In this document: positions 1 through 12,238 of the stretch, one piece after another
How the letters are laid out: each line of letters starts with the position of its first letter
Position numbering within the stretch: position 1 is the stretch's first letter
Assembly (NCBI GenBank): GCA_964058845.1
Contig: CAXKVR010000448.1
Coordinates: 62,001-126,000, forward strand
DNA from: Carex sylvatica
Lineage: Eukaryota; Streptophyta; Magnoliopsida; Poales; Cyperaceae
Direction: 5' to 3'
DNA length: 64,000 bases
Position numbers and translations under genes: made by a program
The notes under the pieces: generated by a model
The model's input: only the letters and a program-made list of their open reading frames with translations
Database searches by the model: none
Told to the model about the DNA's origin: nothing

Positions 1-617
1 AGGTTTGTATGAACATTAGAAATTTATGTAAATAAATTTTGATAAATGATACTAATATGCAACTATAGTCATAACTTATATGAATTGAGTTTGAACATAA
101 CAGTAAATGTACAATTTGGTTGGACATAGACCCCTTTAATATAAATTAATTTACTTACCAAGTGATATGGAAAGAGAGTTGATTCGCTTTTTGGAGGCTT
201 TAATTTTTTCATATGCGATAGGGATTTATATAAAACAAATAAAGAGAAATAAGAAAACAAAGAAAAGTTTGATTCTATACAAAGAAGGCGAAATGAGAAA
301 ACAAGAAAACTAATAAAAAATCACTAAAAGACAGTGTATTTAATTTTAATTGTAACATATTGTGTGACCATATGTATGGTGAGTATATTTTTAACTATAT
401 TTAGACTTCTATAGGTAAAAAATATGTATTTAATCAAAAGAAGACAAATTATTTGATTAGAGAACTGAGATTAAATCTAAAATTTTACCTTTCAATCATA
501 GTCGTTGGCAAATCGGACACCCAACGTGCTTAATAATAGAATTGATATATATATATATATTTTTAAATAAAGTTGGAAGTCAAGCCATCTAACTAGCTAT
601 TTAATTAGCACCTTTGT

Positions 618-712
618 TATTATAACAAATAATTTTCTTCATCTGAGTTTCGAACTCATAATCTTTTATATAGAGATCATATGTCTTGACTACTAGATCA
701 AAGACTAGTTAT
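618..712 (-). repeat. degenerate tRNA-derived SINE-like head
   Basis: On the minus strand the order is a box-A-like stretch (TAGTAGTCAAGACAT), a spacer, and a box-B-like GAGTTCGAAACTC. That is the arrangement of the RNA polymerase III promoter in plant SINEs. No poly-T tail or target duplication was identified, so this is a weak call on a short relic. Confidence 0.3.
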
Positions 713-1614
713 TCTCTCTGATAAAATGTATGGGACCACACCAAAAATTTGTATGATATTGACGGTAGAAAATGGTTCTTATTGGGTAAAGGTAATTTTG
801 TGTCTTCTGCTTTGTTGGATGTATGAGATATATAATTACTGTTTGGAAGCAGATGATGTTCGATAAACATCTGCTTTGTTGGATGTATGAAATATGTAAT
901 CTTCATCAAAATTTAATTTCATCGAGCCATATGAAGTTTGCAGTGTGTTTGCTGTATACAATTAGAAGACCTCGTTAAATGGAAACTTTTTAGCCCCTTT
1001 TGTGTTCAGCCGCACTAAATTCTTCTAATTTAAGAAATTATATAAGAATATGATTTTTGGGATACATTATTTTATAATGTAAATCTTAAATTGAGTGGGA
1101 TATTTTCTTACAATGTTCGTTTTCTCCTTCTGAGTAAATAAATCTAATATAGGTCATATTTCTTCCAAATCTTTTAAGTTGTGGATTTTTATTTTTTGGG
1201 ACAAAGTTAGGTTTTTACTTTCGTAGGGAAAATGAGTGCGTCCAAAGTTCAACTGATTTAAATTTGAGTATGATGAATTTTGCTTTCGTACGACCTGCTT
1301 TAAGATCTATACATATAGCTAGATCCACACAAATATTGAAGCAGACACACATGCACTGTGACAAACATTCGCAATTGGGTATTCAGAATTAGGGTTTAAA
1401 ATGCCAAAAGTGTACACATAGCATACTGTTCCGCATTTTCTTTCTTTTTCTTTTTTTACTTTATGCTTGCATTTAATTTTGTGTTTTAATGCAGCTCAAA
1501 TGTTTTGAGAAATTAATGCTTTCACTTATTTTGGTGGTTACCAATCTTTTGTAACTGAACTTTTCCAATCAATAGAAATGCGTGCATGAACCCCATTTTA
1601 CTAAAAGAAAAAAA

Positions 1615-1775
1615 AATGCAAATGTGTTGTCGTCAAAGGATTAAGGATTAAATAGTATTTAGTGCATCATTACAGAATAACTAAAAAATGATTCTATTGT
1701 CATATTGCATCGCTATAATGCTAATAACACCATAACTTTTATGGTCTGAAAATGCTATAGCGTGCTATTTAGAAC
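1615..1775. repeat. dispersed 165-bp repeat, copy 1 of 4
   Basis: One of four diverged copies in the window (also about 7030-7185, 15205-15360 and 28145-28318). They share a left part with TTTATCGCG-like sequence, a run of 'gctataatgc/gcgctata' words and a right end like GCTATTTAGAAC. The ends are weakly inverted, which suggests a MITE, but no target duplication was established. No coding capacity. Confidence 0.45.
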
Positions 1776-1869
1776 TCTGGTTGTCGTAGATATGTGAAAC
1801 GGCAAGAACGAAGGTCAATTAGAAAATATTTTGGATAGTTGGATAATATTTGAAAGAGTTTCTCACAAA

Positions 1870-1902
<33 letters not shown>

Positions 1903-2476
1903 TTGATAAAATTGGTAGCCGCTATCTCCCAAAATTGTCAATGGATATATAAGTTTGAATTTATTTCATCATAAATTCAATTCTTAGCAGATTGTAGTAC
2001 TTGGGTAGTACTGGACCAGACTTATCTTTCAAACTGTTCCGTATATACAGCAATTGTGCCGTTGCCAAACTATTATTTTCAACTTGAGAGAATTTTTGCA
2101 TAGTTGTACAAGAATGAGACAATGAGACACTTTTCACGAGGATAAAAAAATGATTTTTCGCGATGGAATACTGTCATTGTTCTGCTTTTTCTTTCTCCGA
2201 CAGTACTTTTTGCAAGAGAGTACCGTCATAAATGCACTTTTAATTTCTCTCGGAAAAAGTGTCTACTCTGTTGTTAATCTTATTGTGAAGAAAAAAGCTT
2301 CTCATATTTTAGATAGTATTCAAACTTCAAAATGCAGATAATTTAAAGAGAAATCATGGAGAAAGAACTAAATTAGCTCTAAAATTGATAGTTAAATTAA
2401 TTCCACATGACAAAACTCCATATCAATTGTTACTTCTTGCAATTAATGATGAAAGAAAACAATGGAAACCCAATTT

Positions 2477-5400
2477 CTATTTCCTTATTGCTACGGAGCG
2501 TAGGGAGTCAGGGTCATTGGCGGGGACGATCTGTGGCAGCTCAAGGTTTTGCTTTGGCTCGTCCTTTGGTGTGGTACGGTAGTAAATGCAGTAAAGGATC
2601 AGTTGTGCTGCACTAAGCAAAGCGCCAAGACCATTCGGTATCTGCTCACACAAGAAAATGAAAATATAATTAGTAAATTATTATTAATCAAGGGTTAAGA
2701 AAAATAATTTGAATTTGAATCTCGTGTTATCGCAGTCTTTTGCATGTTTTATGTTATAATGAAAAGTTAGTTGCTACTACAATTTTGAAACCAGTTAACT
2801 TCTTCTTTAAGCTTTTGTTACCACTTTCGTGGGTGGTCTATTGCTGGTGAAAATAGTATGGTAGATACAAATTATGTACTGGTAAACTTAGTTTCCCATT
2901 CAACTCAATTTGATTTATCCCCATTCATGTTGTCTGAGATGACTTTGAAGATTTACAAAAATTGACTAAATGAGATCCATGGTGCTGCCATGAGCAACCC
3001 AATTTTAAATTTTATAAGAAAAATAAGACACTAACACATTATTGGTAGTTTACTAATATGGAAGGTACAGAGGTTTATCATACAGTGCAGCATTTTGATT
3101 TATACGGAGTTCAAAAGGCAAATTGAGAAGATATGGCTAACCAGGATATAGAGATCAAAGCGAAGGAGAGAGTAAGCTGTCCAGCAAATGCCATTGAGGA
3201 AGCTGACCAAGGATAGGTAGAATGGCATGTACTTGACACTTTTCGTCTGAATCACCATTCTCTGGTACAAATTGCAAAAAGAGGGAAATTGTTAGTTATT
3301 CAAACTAAAATTTAGTCCAGATCAGCCTTCTCTCGACTATATATAGTTTTCTTATTCCAGAAAGAAAGTCATGAATAAATAGATGCTACAACCAAGAATT
3401 CTTCTTTATATATATGTTGATAATGCATATGTATTTGTGACACATAGAAAATATGCAATTTAGATTATGTTTATTGAATTTATTGAGCGCATATACAGTT
3501 TCAATTTGTGTATTCACAACTGGATGTGGATCATCTTTGACTGAAGGAAGACAAATTTTTATGGAGCATTAGGTGTAGCAAATTAAAACATACAAGTACG
3601 TAAACTGATAAACACAAACAATAACAGTGTACATTAATTCAAACTGGTAATTGAAATTGGAAAGCTAGTGTCCCATCCCATCCAAACTGACATCTTTTCA
3701 TGCTAAACTTCTGAACAGATTATAAAGAAAATCTCAGTACTAATCTGTCAACTTAGAAATGTAGTGTTATTATTTTTTCAGAAGACGTACTTATATGGTA
3801 GCAATACCAACTGACACTTTTTTGTTGTTATCAATTTCAAAGCAGAATAAACCATTCTGCATGCATGTACCACCAACTGCTATAAGAATCAACTATTCTT
3901 AGTTTCTTACCATTACAGAAAGTGGTGATGCATACATGGCTGTGCCAAATATAACACAGAGAATCCCCACAATCTCTGTCCTCTTGTCATGAGTATGGGC
4001 CCCACCGAGCACCCCACCCATGACAGCTCCGACGAACACCAGCTCTCCCGCTAAGATGCCAACAATTTTAAGCTGCACAAAACACAGAAAAAAAAAACAT
4101 ATATTAACTGTTCCAAAATTGACAGAGAACACAGAGAGCAGTACATTTTGTCATCTTCCATTATAAATTAAAACCCAAAACAATAACAAATTAAAGATAA
4201 CAAATAACAAGGGCTTACACGAAGGTTGCGCGGGGCAAAGGTGAAGAAAATGGCGAGGTAGAGTGCCTCCATGAAGAAGCCCACACCATTGATGGTGAGC
4301 ACGAGCACACTGTTTGGATGCACAATGGGCAGTCCATAGACAATCCACATCATGCAATTCAGCAGTGTCGCCAGATACGGAATCGGTGAGAACTGCTCTA
4401 CAGCCCTTTTTTTCACAATTGTTACGTAGGTCGGTCTGTTTGTTCATTCAATGGTCACAACAAATTAAACACAATTAAATTGTAGCAGTTATTGGTACAT
4501 TTTGCATGGAATGAGGGCATGCATGTTTCAAAGTTCAAACAATAAATTTTAAGGTGCTTGTCTTCAAAGTGTTCTGGGTTTTATGTGATTAAATAATGAA
4601 GTTGTATTTATATTTTATTTATTTGTCAAATGTTACAACTACAAAATACTAATTAATGAAAAATTAAAATTACAATTATTATATAATTTAGATAAACAAG
4701 CTATCAAATATTTGCAAATTGAAAATTTATTGGTCTTCCATCAAGCATGAGATTATTAACAATTTAGTTTAATCGGCATTTGTTTGATAATCAAAAGATA
4801 ATTAAATTGAATCAAATTGGGTTACGGTGTATCTAAATAAATAAATAAAAACAATTTGACTTTGCCAATTTCACAAATTTTGACAATAGTTATAATGATT
4901 GTAAATATATCCCTTCAATATACAAATTAAAGGGAAACCACCATAAAAAAATTAGCTTTGATTTTTTTTTTTTTTGGAAAATGCAAACTTAATTAAATTC
5001 TAATTATTAGTTACTACTGATTTAATTTGTACTAGCTTTTTCCACTTCAGAAACCTCTAAAAGGATGTTTATATAAGAAAAGCTTTTGGCTATTTAAAAT
5101 CCAAGTGTTTTTTTAAAATGAAAATTGAGAAAAAAAAGGAAAAAAAAAAACAATTTCATGTTTCTACAACAGCCGAAAATTAATTTCGCAAATATTTTTA
5201 TGTTATATTATTTTATCCAGCAAAATTCGAAATAAGTATTTTATTTGGAAGTACTTTTATTAATAAAAATTCGTAAGATGACATCTTGCAACCTTACCTT
5301 AAAAAAAGGTATGCCCTATAATCTCAGTTCTTTTAAAGCAAATGTCATATTTTTGCAAATCTCAACTTATTACACAAGAAAGAATTTATAGCTGTTAATA

Positions 5401-5659
5401 TACAATGAATTAAAGAATGCAAAATAGATACAAATAAAACTTATCAGATTACAGAGATATGATTTTCATATATATGTATGAGGAATAGCTTACAGTGGAG
5501 AGAGGAAGAGGCCAAACGAGATAACATTCCCTGAAATTGTGAAGAGAGCAAGCGATTAAACTTTGTAAAGAGAAATATTGAGAAAGGTAGAGAAAGAGAG
5601 AGAATAGCACTTGTACCTATTATTCCGACCACCGTGCGAATTGAATCTGTGGAAATCAT
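2477..5659 (-). CDS. SWEET: SWEET bidirectional sugar transporter (clade II type), copy 1
   Basis: Six exons, all with GT-AG introns: 5617-5659, 5494-5530, 4219-4435, 3911-4072, 3142-3261 and 2477-2641. They join in frame to 247 aa, within the usual SWEET length. SWEETs are seven-helix uniporters built of two three-helix MtN3 repeats joined by a linker helix, and they move hexoses or sucrose across plasma or vacuolar membranes. Visible hallmarks are FLSPLPTY (residues 23-30), WIVYGLP (57-63), TINGVG (74-79), [12 protein letters not shown] (142-153) and IPNGLG (194-199). N77, W180 and N196 sit at the positions of the AtSWEET1 pocket residues N73, W176 and N192. Wording such as [19 protein letters not shown] resembles SWEET4-7, whose members mostly carry hexoses; the substrate here is inference. 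The start is the first ATG before the conserved first helix. The polar C-tail ends RSVAIRK. Confidence 0.95.
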
Positions 5660-5748
5660 TTTTTCTTGATAGAGAAAGCTAGAGAACGATATTCAAAATT
5701 ATGAGAGAATGTGAAAAGGCTGTTGAGAAAATAAAACGAGAGATAGAT

Positions 5749-5758
5749 GTATATATAC
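5749..5758 (-). promoter_or_regulatory. TATA box of SWEET copy 1
   Basis: GTATATATAC lies about 90 bp upstream of the SWEET start codon at 5659, a normal TATA-to-ATG distance for a short 5' leader. SWEET copy 2 has a comparable TATA-rich word at the same distance, so core promoter position has been kept since the duplication. The transcription start was not determined. Confidence 0.5.
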
Positions 5759-5784
5759 TCATAGGCTATTTCAAAATAGATATA

Positions 5785-6371
5785 GATAAACTACAAATAG
5801 ATATTTCTATTTTAGATTTCTATTAGAAGGTTTGGTCAAATTTATTATTTATTTTTAAATTAATAAGATCATTTTGAATTTGAGAAGTCCGTGTTTGTAA
5901 TCTTAATTTAGTATTTTGAAAATAACAATTTTTGAAGATTTAATCTATTAAAAAAATTATTTGGTTATTTATTAAATATATAAATTAAAAATGCAACAAT
6001 TTAATTTTAAGCAGACCAAAAATAATTTGGCAATGTGTAATATATAAATTATAAATAAACATGTATAATTTTTATTTTATATTTGGATAAACTACAAAGG
6101 ATACTTCTATTTTAATTTTAGATTTCTATTAGAAGGTACGGCCAAATTTATTATTAATTATTAAATTAATAAGATCATTTTGAGAAATCCATATTTGTAA
6201 TCTTAATTTAGTATTTTAAAAATAATTTTTGAAGATTTAAAAAATTATTTGGTTATTTATCAAATGTATAAAAATGCAACAATTTAATTTTAAGCAGACC
6301 AAAAATAATATGACAATGTGTAATACATAAATTGTAGATAAACATGCATAATTTTTATTTTATATTTGGAT
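5785..6371. repeat. tandem duplication, about 301-bp unit, upstream of SWEET copy 1
   Basis: Two direct copies (5785-6085 and 6086 to about 6371) each begin GATAAACTACAAA and run through TTTCTATTAGAAGGT, AATTAATAAGATCATTTTGA and TTTAAGCAGACCAAAAATAA in the same order, with scattered substitutions and small gaps. The array starts about 125 bp upstream of the SWEET start codon, so it could carry duplicated promoter sequence. That role is inference. Confidence 0.75.
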
Positions 6372-8507
6372 AATTGTGTAAAAGTATCATGTAATCTACT
6401 ACATAAATGAAAGTAAATGTGTATGGTAGAATTGTATGTGAGCTATTAATGAGCGAGCATTTGGATAATTATTATGGACATTCTCTCTTATCTACATATA
6501 GCGTATGTTGTGAGACTGTCATGTAGGGCCTACTGTTGTTCTAAGATAATGGATTCAATTTCCAATGTCTTTCTTAATTGGATTCGTAAATGTGGTAATA
6601 ATTAATGCAGATTAGATCGTTATCCTCAATTTGATCCGCTGCACAAGAAATTAGATCTAAAGGTTCAACGATTAAAATTACTTTTATGTCCGAAATAATC
6701 TGAAAATAATTAAAATCACTTTATGTCTGTGGCTCTGATGAAATTGGGTGATCATTGGGGCGGTTTATTTATGGTTTAATTTTAACCGAACCGGAAAAAG
6801 TTGGTTCAAATGGTTCGGAATATTTTTTTGAGAAATTAATGGTTTTTTCTTGGATTGTGGTTTCAGTTACTTTATTAAATTATGGTTTCATTTGAAAATT
6901 TAGTAAGCCTATTTTTTATTGTTTTTTTCCAACTGTCTGACAATGACGTCTGCTACATTTATAGTAACATATATCTTAAATAAAAATAAAAACTCTAAAA
7001 ACTACATTATACTCTAGTTTAAATCAAAAGTTTGAATAACATTTATCGCGATATAGTGGAATGGTTAAAAAAAAATACCATATGTCCAAATAACACCGTT
7101 ATAACGCGCTACGATTACGTCATAGCTTTTATAGTTCAAAAATACCTTAATAGCACTATAGCACGTTATTTAGAACCTTAATCTAAATAAACAAGGGCTA
7201 CATACTATTATATATATCTTATAAATTTTTAGGGTTTCTGTATTTAGTATAAATAAGCAATGGCCCGCACAATTTTAAAATGTGTGGACGGTTACATTTA
7301 TTTATTATTCCATCATATTTTGAGTTGAAGATATTTTTTAATAACTTTTATGTCCGAAATAATCTGAAAATATTCATCATTTAAATCTATAGCTCTTTGT
7401 GGGGTAGAACTTTTTTAACATAGGAGATGACAATGACCAAGTTACCCTTTTTTTCCAAAATTAATAAATAAATAATGGCAAGTAAGAGATTAATGGATGG
7501 AGCAAGAATAACACTAATCTAATAATAGCATTATTCTTTTGAGCTATCCGATATTTGAATGAAGCAAGAATAGCACTAATTCACTATTCTTTGTTTGTCT
7601 TATATGAATTAACTCACTATTTTACTAATTCAATCAAAAATTAAATTAATTACTATTTTTAAATTTGAAATTAACTTTATTCTTACTCTATTTTTTATTT
7701 CATCTGAACGTACGCTAAGTATACATGCACTAATTGAATGCCAACTACACAAACAAAGTTTTCGAATAATAAATATAAACCTCACCTTTTTAAATTGTGC
7801 AGGTCATTGCATGTAAAAACTAAATATATAGATGCCCTAAAATTTTATAAGATTTTTTTTACAAATATATAAGTAAGAATTCTTTGTTTTTTTTAAAGAG
7901 CATTACTTACAAAATAGCACACATAATTTTTAGCCCGTTGGAAAAATAGAGCAGATCGTAGATCCAATGGGTATCGGATCTATTTTAGATTAGATGAGCT
8001 CTAAGACAGTCTAATCCACTTTAAGATTTGTGCACTCTTATTTAATATTTGTGTGTGTCTGTTTTAATTTTGTGTGCACGGACCTTAAAGCAGATCAAAT
8101 TGTTCTGGAGTCCATTGAACTTAAAAGTTCCACTAAAAAAACACAGTATAAAAATTTTGTGTAATAAATTTTCAAATTAAACAATAATTCTTTGAAACAA
8201 CAGCCCAGTTGAGGCAAAAATCAGCAATTTCTGAAAAATGCGGTGACAATGTATCTAATAGTGCCCATTAATTCTTTACTTTTTACAAAATTAAGATTAA
8301 TTAGTATTTCCATTATCAAATTTTGAAACCACAGTTCGGATGAGGCAAAAATCAGGAATTTCTCAAACAAAAAAAATTCTTAACGTTTCAGAAATTTGAG
8401 ATTAAATAGTATATCAATTATTAAATGTTGTTTTAAACATTATTTATTTGTCCAATGTTCAATATATGTCCCCGGTGCGATGCTTCATGGAATGTAGTGG
8501 CTTTGAT
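6372..8507. other. intergenic, repeats only
   Basis: No gene seen. It contains a second copy of the dispersed GCTATTTAGAAC repeat (about 7030-7185) and, at about 7930-8110, a fragment of a repeat family also seen near 10280-10450, 32150-32290, 43170-43300 and 49260-49440. Confidence 0.55.
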
Positions 8508-9054
8508 TAGAGTACAAAAAAAGTAACTCAGTCGTGATTTTAGTTTTGTATCGTGTTGTGTTGTGTTGTATCATGATCAAGTTAATTTTTCACATGTTGT
8601 ATTGTGCTATGATCAAAATGTCAATGGATAGTTATAGCACACGAATAGTCACGCCATGTGAGTCATGTCATGCCTAAACGTGCCCTGACTAAATGTGACT
8701 CATATAACTCGCATGATCATTTGACATAATTTATTAGTTTATTGAATATTCACCATTTAGTCAAGAAATTTATATTAGTTTATTGAAGATTCACCATTTA
8801 GTTAAGATATAACGGTTCTAATTACACGTAACTCATGTGATCACTTGCCTTACCGTGTTGTGACTAAATCTTTCGCATGATGTGACGTGTCGTGCCAAAT
8901 TTTTAAAAAAAGAAAAGATCACGGTATGCGAATGCTCACGTCATGAGACATGCGAGTCACGACACATAACCAACACGCGTATCGCACCGTTCTGTGCTGA
9001 ATTCGTGCCGTTTAGTGATAGAACCAGCTCAGCCGTGCTATTTTTCCCACTCTA
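8508..9054. mobile_element. hAT-like non-autonomous element, 547 bp
   Basis: The left end TAGAGTACAAAAAAAGTAACT and the complement of the right end (TAGAGTGGGAAAAATAGCA) form imperfect terminal inverted repeats. Flanking 8-mers (gctttgat / actctgat) agree at 6 of 8 positions, compatible with an old hAT insertion. The interior is a set of degenerate 'catgtgagtcatg/cgtgtcgtg' words and has no open frame. Confidence 0.4.
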
Positions 9055-9900
9055 ACTCTGATGTAAATATTAAGCTTGTGGGCCCCCAAATAACAAAAAA
9101 AAACCCGGGTAAAATGTCCGTATAGAATTCTGTCAACAGATTGCTTAGCAACCTTTAGATTTATATAATTATACTAATTCGACACTGCTGATCTTTTTTC
9201 TGGCTACTTATATATTTATATTATTAATTCATTTTTGGTACTTTTTTTTTAACAAAGACCTCCCTGGCTTATGTCATGTTAAAGGTGTGCTAAAACAAAT
9301 ACTCACATTCAAAAGGTCTTCCAATAACCATATTAATTAGGTATAGGACACCTTAAAAGTATGAAACAACAATATATAATTACACATCTCACGGTCTGCA
9401 TTTTACAAGACAATTATCTTCTTAATTTGATAATATAATTGCAATTATGTATTGAGTGGTAGGATGGTGAATGGTATAAACTAAAGAACAAATTGGATAT
9501 TGAATGAAACTAATCAGAGGCAAAGGTAGTAGTGTAGAATGGGGTTAAATATTGATCTCTATTTTTTTTTTTCAAAAACTAGTAATGAAGTAGACTTTTA
9601 TTCTATAATTTATAGTAAAATGCTACATGTATAAGAAATTGATCTCCATATATTTTGTGAAATTTATTATTATTGACTCCATTCTTTTAAAAATAAAAAA
9701 TGATTTGTGTATAATTTGAGAAATTTCTAGCATTTCAGAATTTTTTTTAATAAAAAAAAATCAAAATCTTTGACGATTTTTATTTTATATTATCTCTCTC
9801 TCACTCACTATTCTTGTTTAAAATTTTTTTGACCCATATTTAAAAAATGCCTGTCTCTGAAACTAATAAAGTTGTATTCTTTCTGTTTTGCACCTCATGA
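9055..9900. other. intergenic, nothing recognisable
   Basis: AT-rich sequence with homopolymer runs. No coding, RNA or clear repeat structure was seen before the SWEET-derived exon relic that starts at 9904. Confidence 0.5.
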
Positions 9901-9903
9901 CAG

Positions 9904-10023
9904 AGAATGGTGATTGAGATCAAGAGTGTGAAATATATGCCATTTTATCTCTCTTTGGTCAGCTTTCTAAATGGTGTTTGCTGAACAGCCTACTCTCTCC
10001 TTCGCTTTGATCTCTATATCTTG
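9904..10023 (+). pseudogene. SWEET exon-5 relic (copy 2-like)
   Basis: A 120-nt stretch with acceptor (CAG before 9904) and donor (GTTAGA after 10023) aligns with SWEET exon 5. It encodes [19 protein letters not shown], but the conserved Trp codon of the 'VCW' motif has become TGA, a premature stop. The following intron sequence (gttagacatactttcctgat) matches intron 5 of SWEET copy 2 rather than copy 1. No other exon is attached in the right order, so this is a fragment in opposite orientation to both intact genes. Confidence 0.85.
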
Positions 10024-10810
10024 GTTAGACATACTTTCCTGATTTGCCTTTTGTACTTAATTAGTTGCTATTAATCAACATTCTGATAATTAAAGAATTA
10101 ATGGACGGTATTAGATATGTACATTGTCAGAATATTTTTTAATCTTAAATTTCTAAAAGTAAAGAATTAATGGTCACTATTATGAACATTGTCACCGCAT
10201 TTTTTAGAAATTGCTCTCATTGGGCTGTTGTTTGAAAGAATTATTGTTTATTTTGAAAATTTACTACACAAAATTTTGTACTGTTTTTTTAGATAGGAGT
10301 AGGGTGGATGGACATCGGACCAATTTTAGATTCGATGTGCTCCAAGACCGTCCAATCCGCACAGACAAAATTGAAATGAACACACAAATATTTAAACCGA
10401 GCACACGGATCTTAAAGCTGCTCCGCCAGCCTTGGAGACCATTAGACCAACTCTATTTTTTTTTCTTTTTTTCTTTTTTTGCAACGGCCTGACAATTATG
10501 GCCGCTATATTTTTACTAATACTCTTTAAATAAAAACAAAGATTTCTTAACTAGGAACTTTAACTACATAACCGGACCCTGACCAAACTGAATTAGAGGA
10601 GGAAAAAGCCCGGGCATGACCAAACTAGATTTAGTACGAAAAGCCCGGTCTCCTATTCAGTTATAACTATTTGATATTGAGCCCTGTCCTTTACGTTTGC
10701 TAGAGTCAATTTTTTTTTCTTTGTACTTCGGCCAGAAAATTAATGTAACCTATTGCAGTATGAATAACTAACAATTTCCCTCTTTTTTTGCATTTTGTAA
10801 CAGAGAATAG

Positions 10811-11566
10811 AGAATGACGATTCAGATGAAGAGTATTAAGTACATGCCATTCTATCTATCTTTAGTCAGCTTCCTAAACTGTGTTTGCTGGACAACTTCC
10901 TCTCTCCTTTGCTTTGATCTGTATATCTTGGTTAGCCATATCTTCTCAATTTGCCTTTTGAACTCCGTATAAATCAAAATGCTGTATTTTATGATAAACC
11001 TCTGTACCTTTCATATTAGTAAACTACCTTTACTGTGTTAGTGTCTTATTTTTCTAATAAGATTTAAAATTGGGTTGTTCATTGCAGCACCATGGATCTC
11101 ATTCAGTCAATTTTCATTAATCTTCAAAGTCATCACAGTACAGAGTACAGACAACATGAATGGGGTAAAGTCAAATTGAGTTGATTGGGAAACTAAGTTT
11201 ACCAGTACATAATTTGTATTTGCCATACTATTGTCACCAGCAATTAATAGACCACCCACCAAAGTGGTAACAAAAGCTGATGAAAGAAGCTAACTGGTTA
11301 ATTTCAAAATAGTAGTAACGACTAACTTTTCATTATAACATAAAACATGTAAAAGACTGCCCCAACACGAGATTCAAATTCAAATTATTGGTCTTAACTA
11401 ATTATATTTCTTTTTCTTACGTGAGCAGATACCGAATGGTCTTAAGCAGCACAGCTGATCCTTTACTGCATTTAAAACTGTGCCACTAAAAAGCAAAACC
11501 TTGAGCTGCCACAGATAGTCCCCACTGATGACTGACTCTCTATGCTCCGTAGCAATAAAAAAATAG
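10811..11566 (+). pseudogene. SWEET exons 5-6 relic (copy 1-like)
   Basis: The exon-5 equivalent is 10811-10930, open, with substitutions such as NGICW to NCVCW and RFDLY to CFDLY. The exon-6 equivalent is 11429-11566, preceded by GAGCAG as in SWEET copy 1. Exon 6 has lost about 20 nt right after IPNGL, which removes the start of helix 7, and a TGA follows LPQIVPTDD. Intron 5 (about 500 bp) and about 180 bp of 3' flank are also collinear with SWEET copy 1 in inverted orientation. It is therefore an inverted genomic duplicate of the 3' half of that gene (2334-3290), not a retrocopy. Exons 1-4 are absent. Confidence 0.88.
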
Positions 11567-12238
11567 ATGTTGGATTTCCAATGTTTTCTTGCAATCGTCC
11601 AATTATTGTCATTATTTTAGGGTCAAGGCATCATTAATTGTAAGAATTAACTATTGACATGGAGTTTTGTCATGTGGAATTCAACCATCAATTTTAGAGC
11701 TAATGTAGTTTTTTTTTTTTTTTTGATGATTTCTCTTTAAATTATTTTAATACAACTTAATTTTATCTTCTTGTGCGGTTTACACAAAATAATTAGTTCC
11801 GGAAGTTCAAATTAATTCTGAAATATTGTTTAAGTTTTTCTAAGAATTAATTTTTAAAAATTCATTTCTTTATTATGTGAACGGAAACGGGATGGTACTG
11901 AGAAATTTATTTACATTTATCAAGTTTTTTAGAAATCAAATTGCAGACTAATGTTGCGGATATTAGACATCTTATATTTTTCCTGTGAGCAGACACTCAT
12001 TCAAATTCACATTGTAGTGTAGTTATATATAGATCATATTGAGACGAACAGCATCGAAAGTTCAGACTTGTGTACCACAATTGTTAGAATATTCTTTCTA
12101 GATTTATTAGATAGCTAGCAGCATTAGAGTACATCGGAATAAATATAATATAACAAATGATTTTGAATTAAACTACTGTAAATTAATTAAATGGCATTTG
12201 GAATTATAAATCCCATCTACTTTGTCACAGCGCGCACA
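11567..12238. other. intergenic between SWEET relic and SWEET copy 2
   Basis: The left part (to about 11750) is duplicated 3' flank of SWEET copy 1 with a poly-T run. Beyond that I see no gene or recognisable element. Confidence 0.5.

Larger units (their letters stand above)
1..2476. other. intergenic, AT-rich, no gene seen
   Basis: No open frame here shows family similarity or plausible splice structure. The stretch holds a degenerate SINE-like head (about 618-712), one copy of a dispersed 165-bp repeat (about 1615-1775), an AT microsatellite near 547-561 and a GT/poly-T tract at 1871-1904. The right end (from about 2334) is the 3' flank of the first SWEET gene and is shared, inverted, with sequence near 11.7 kb. 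Confidence 0.6.
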
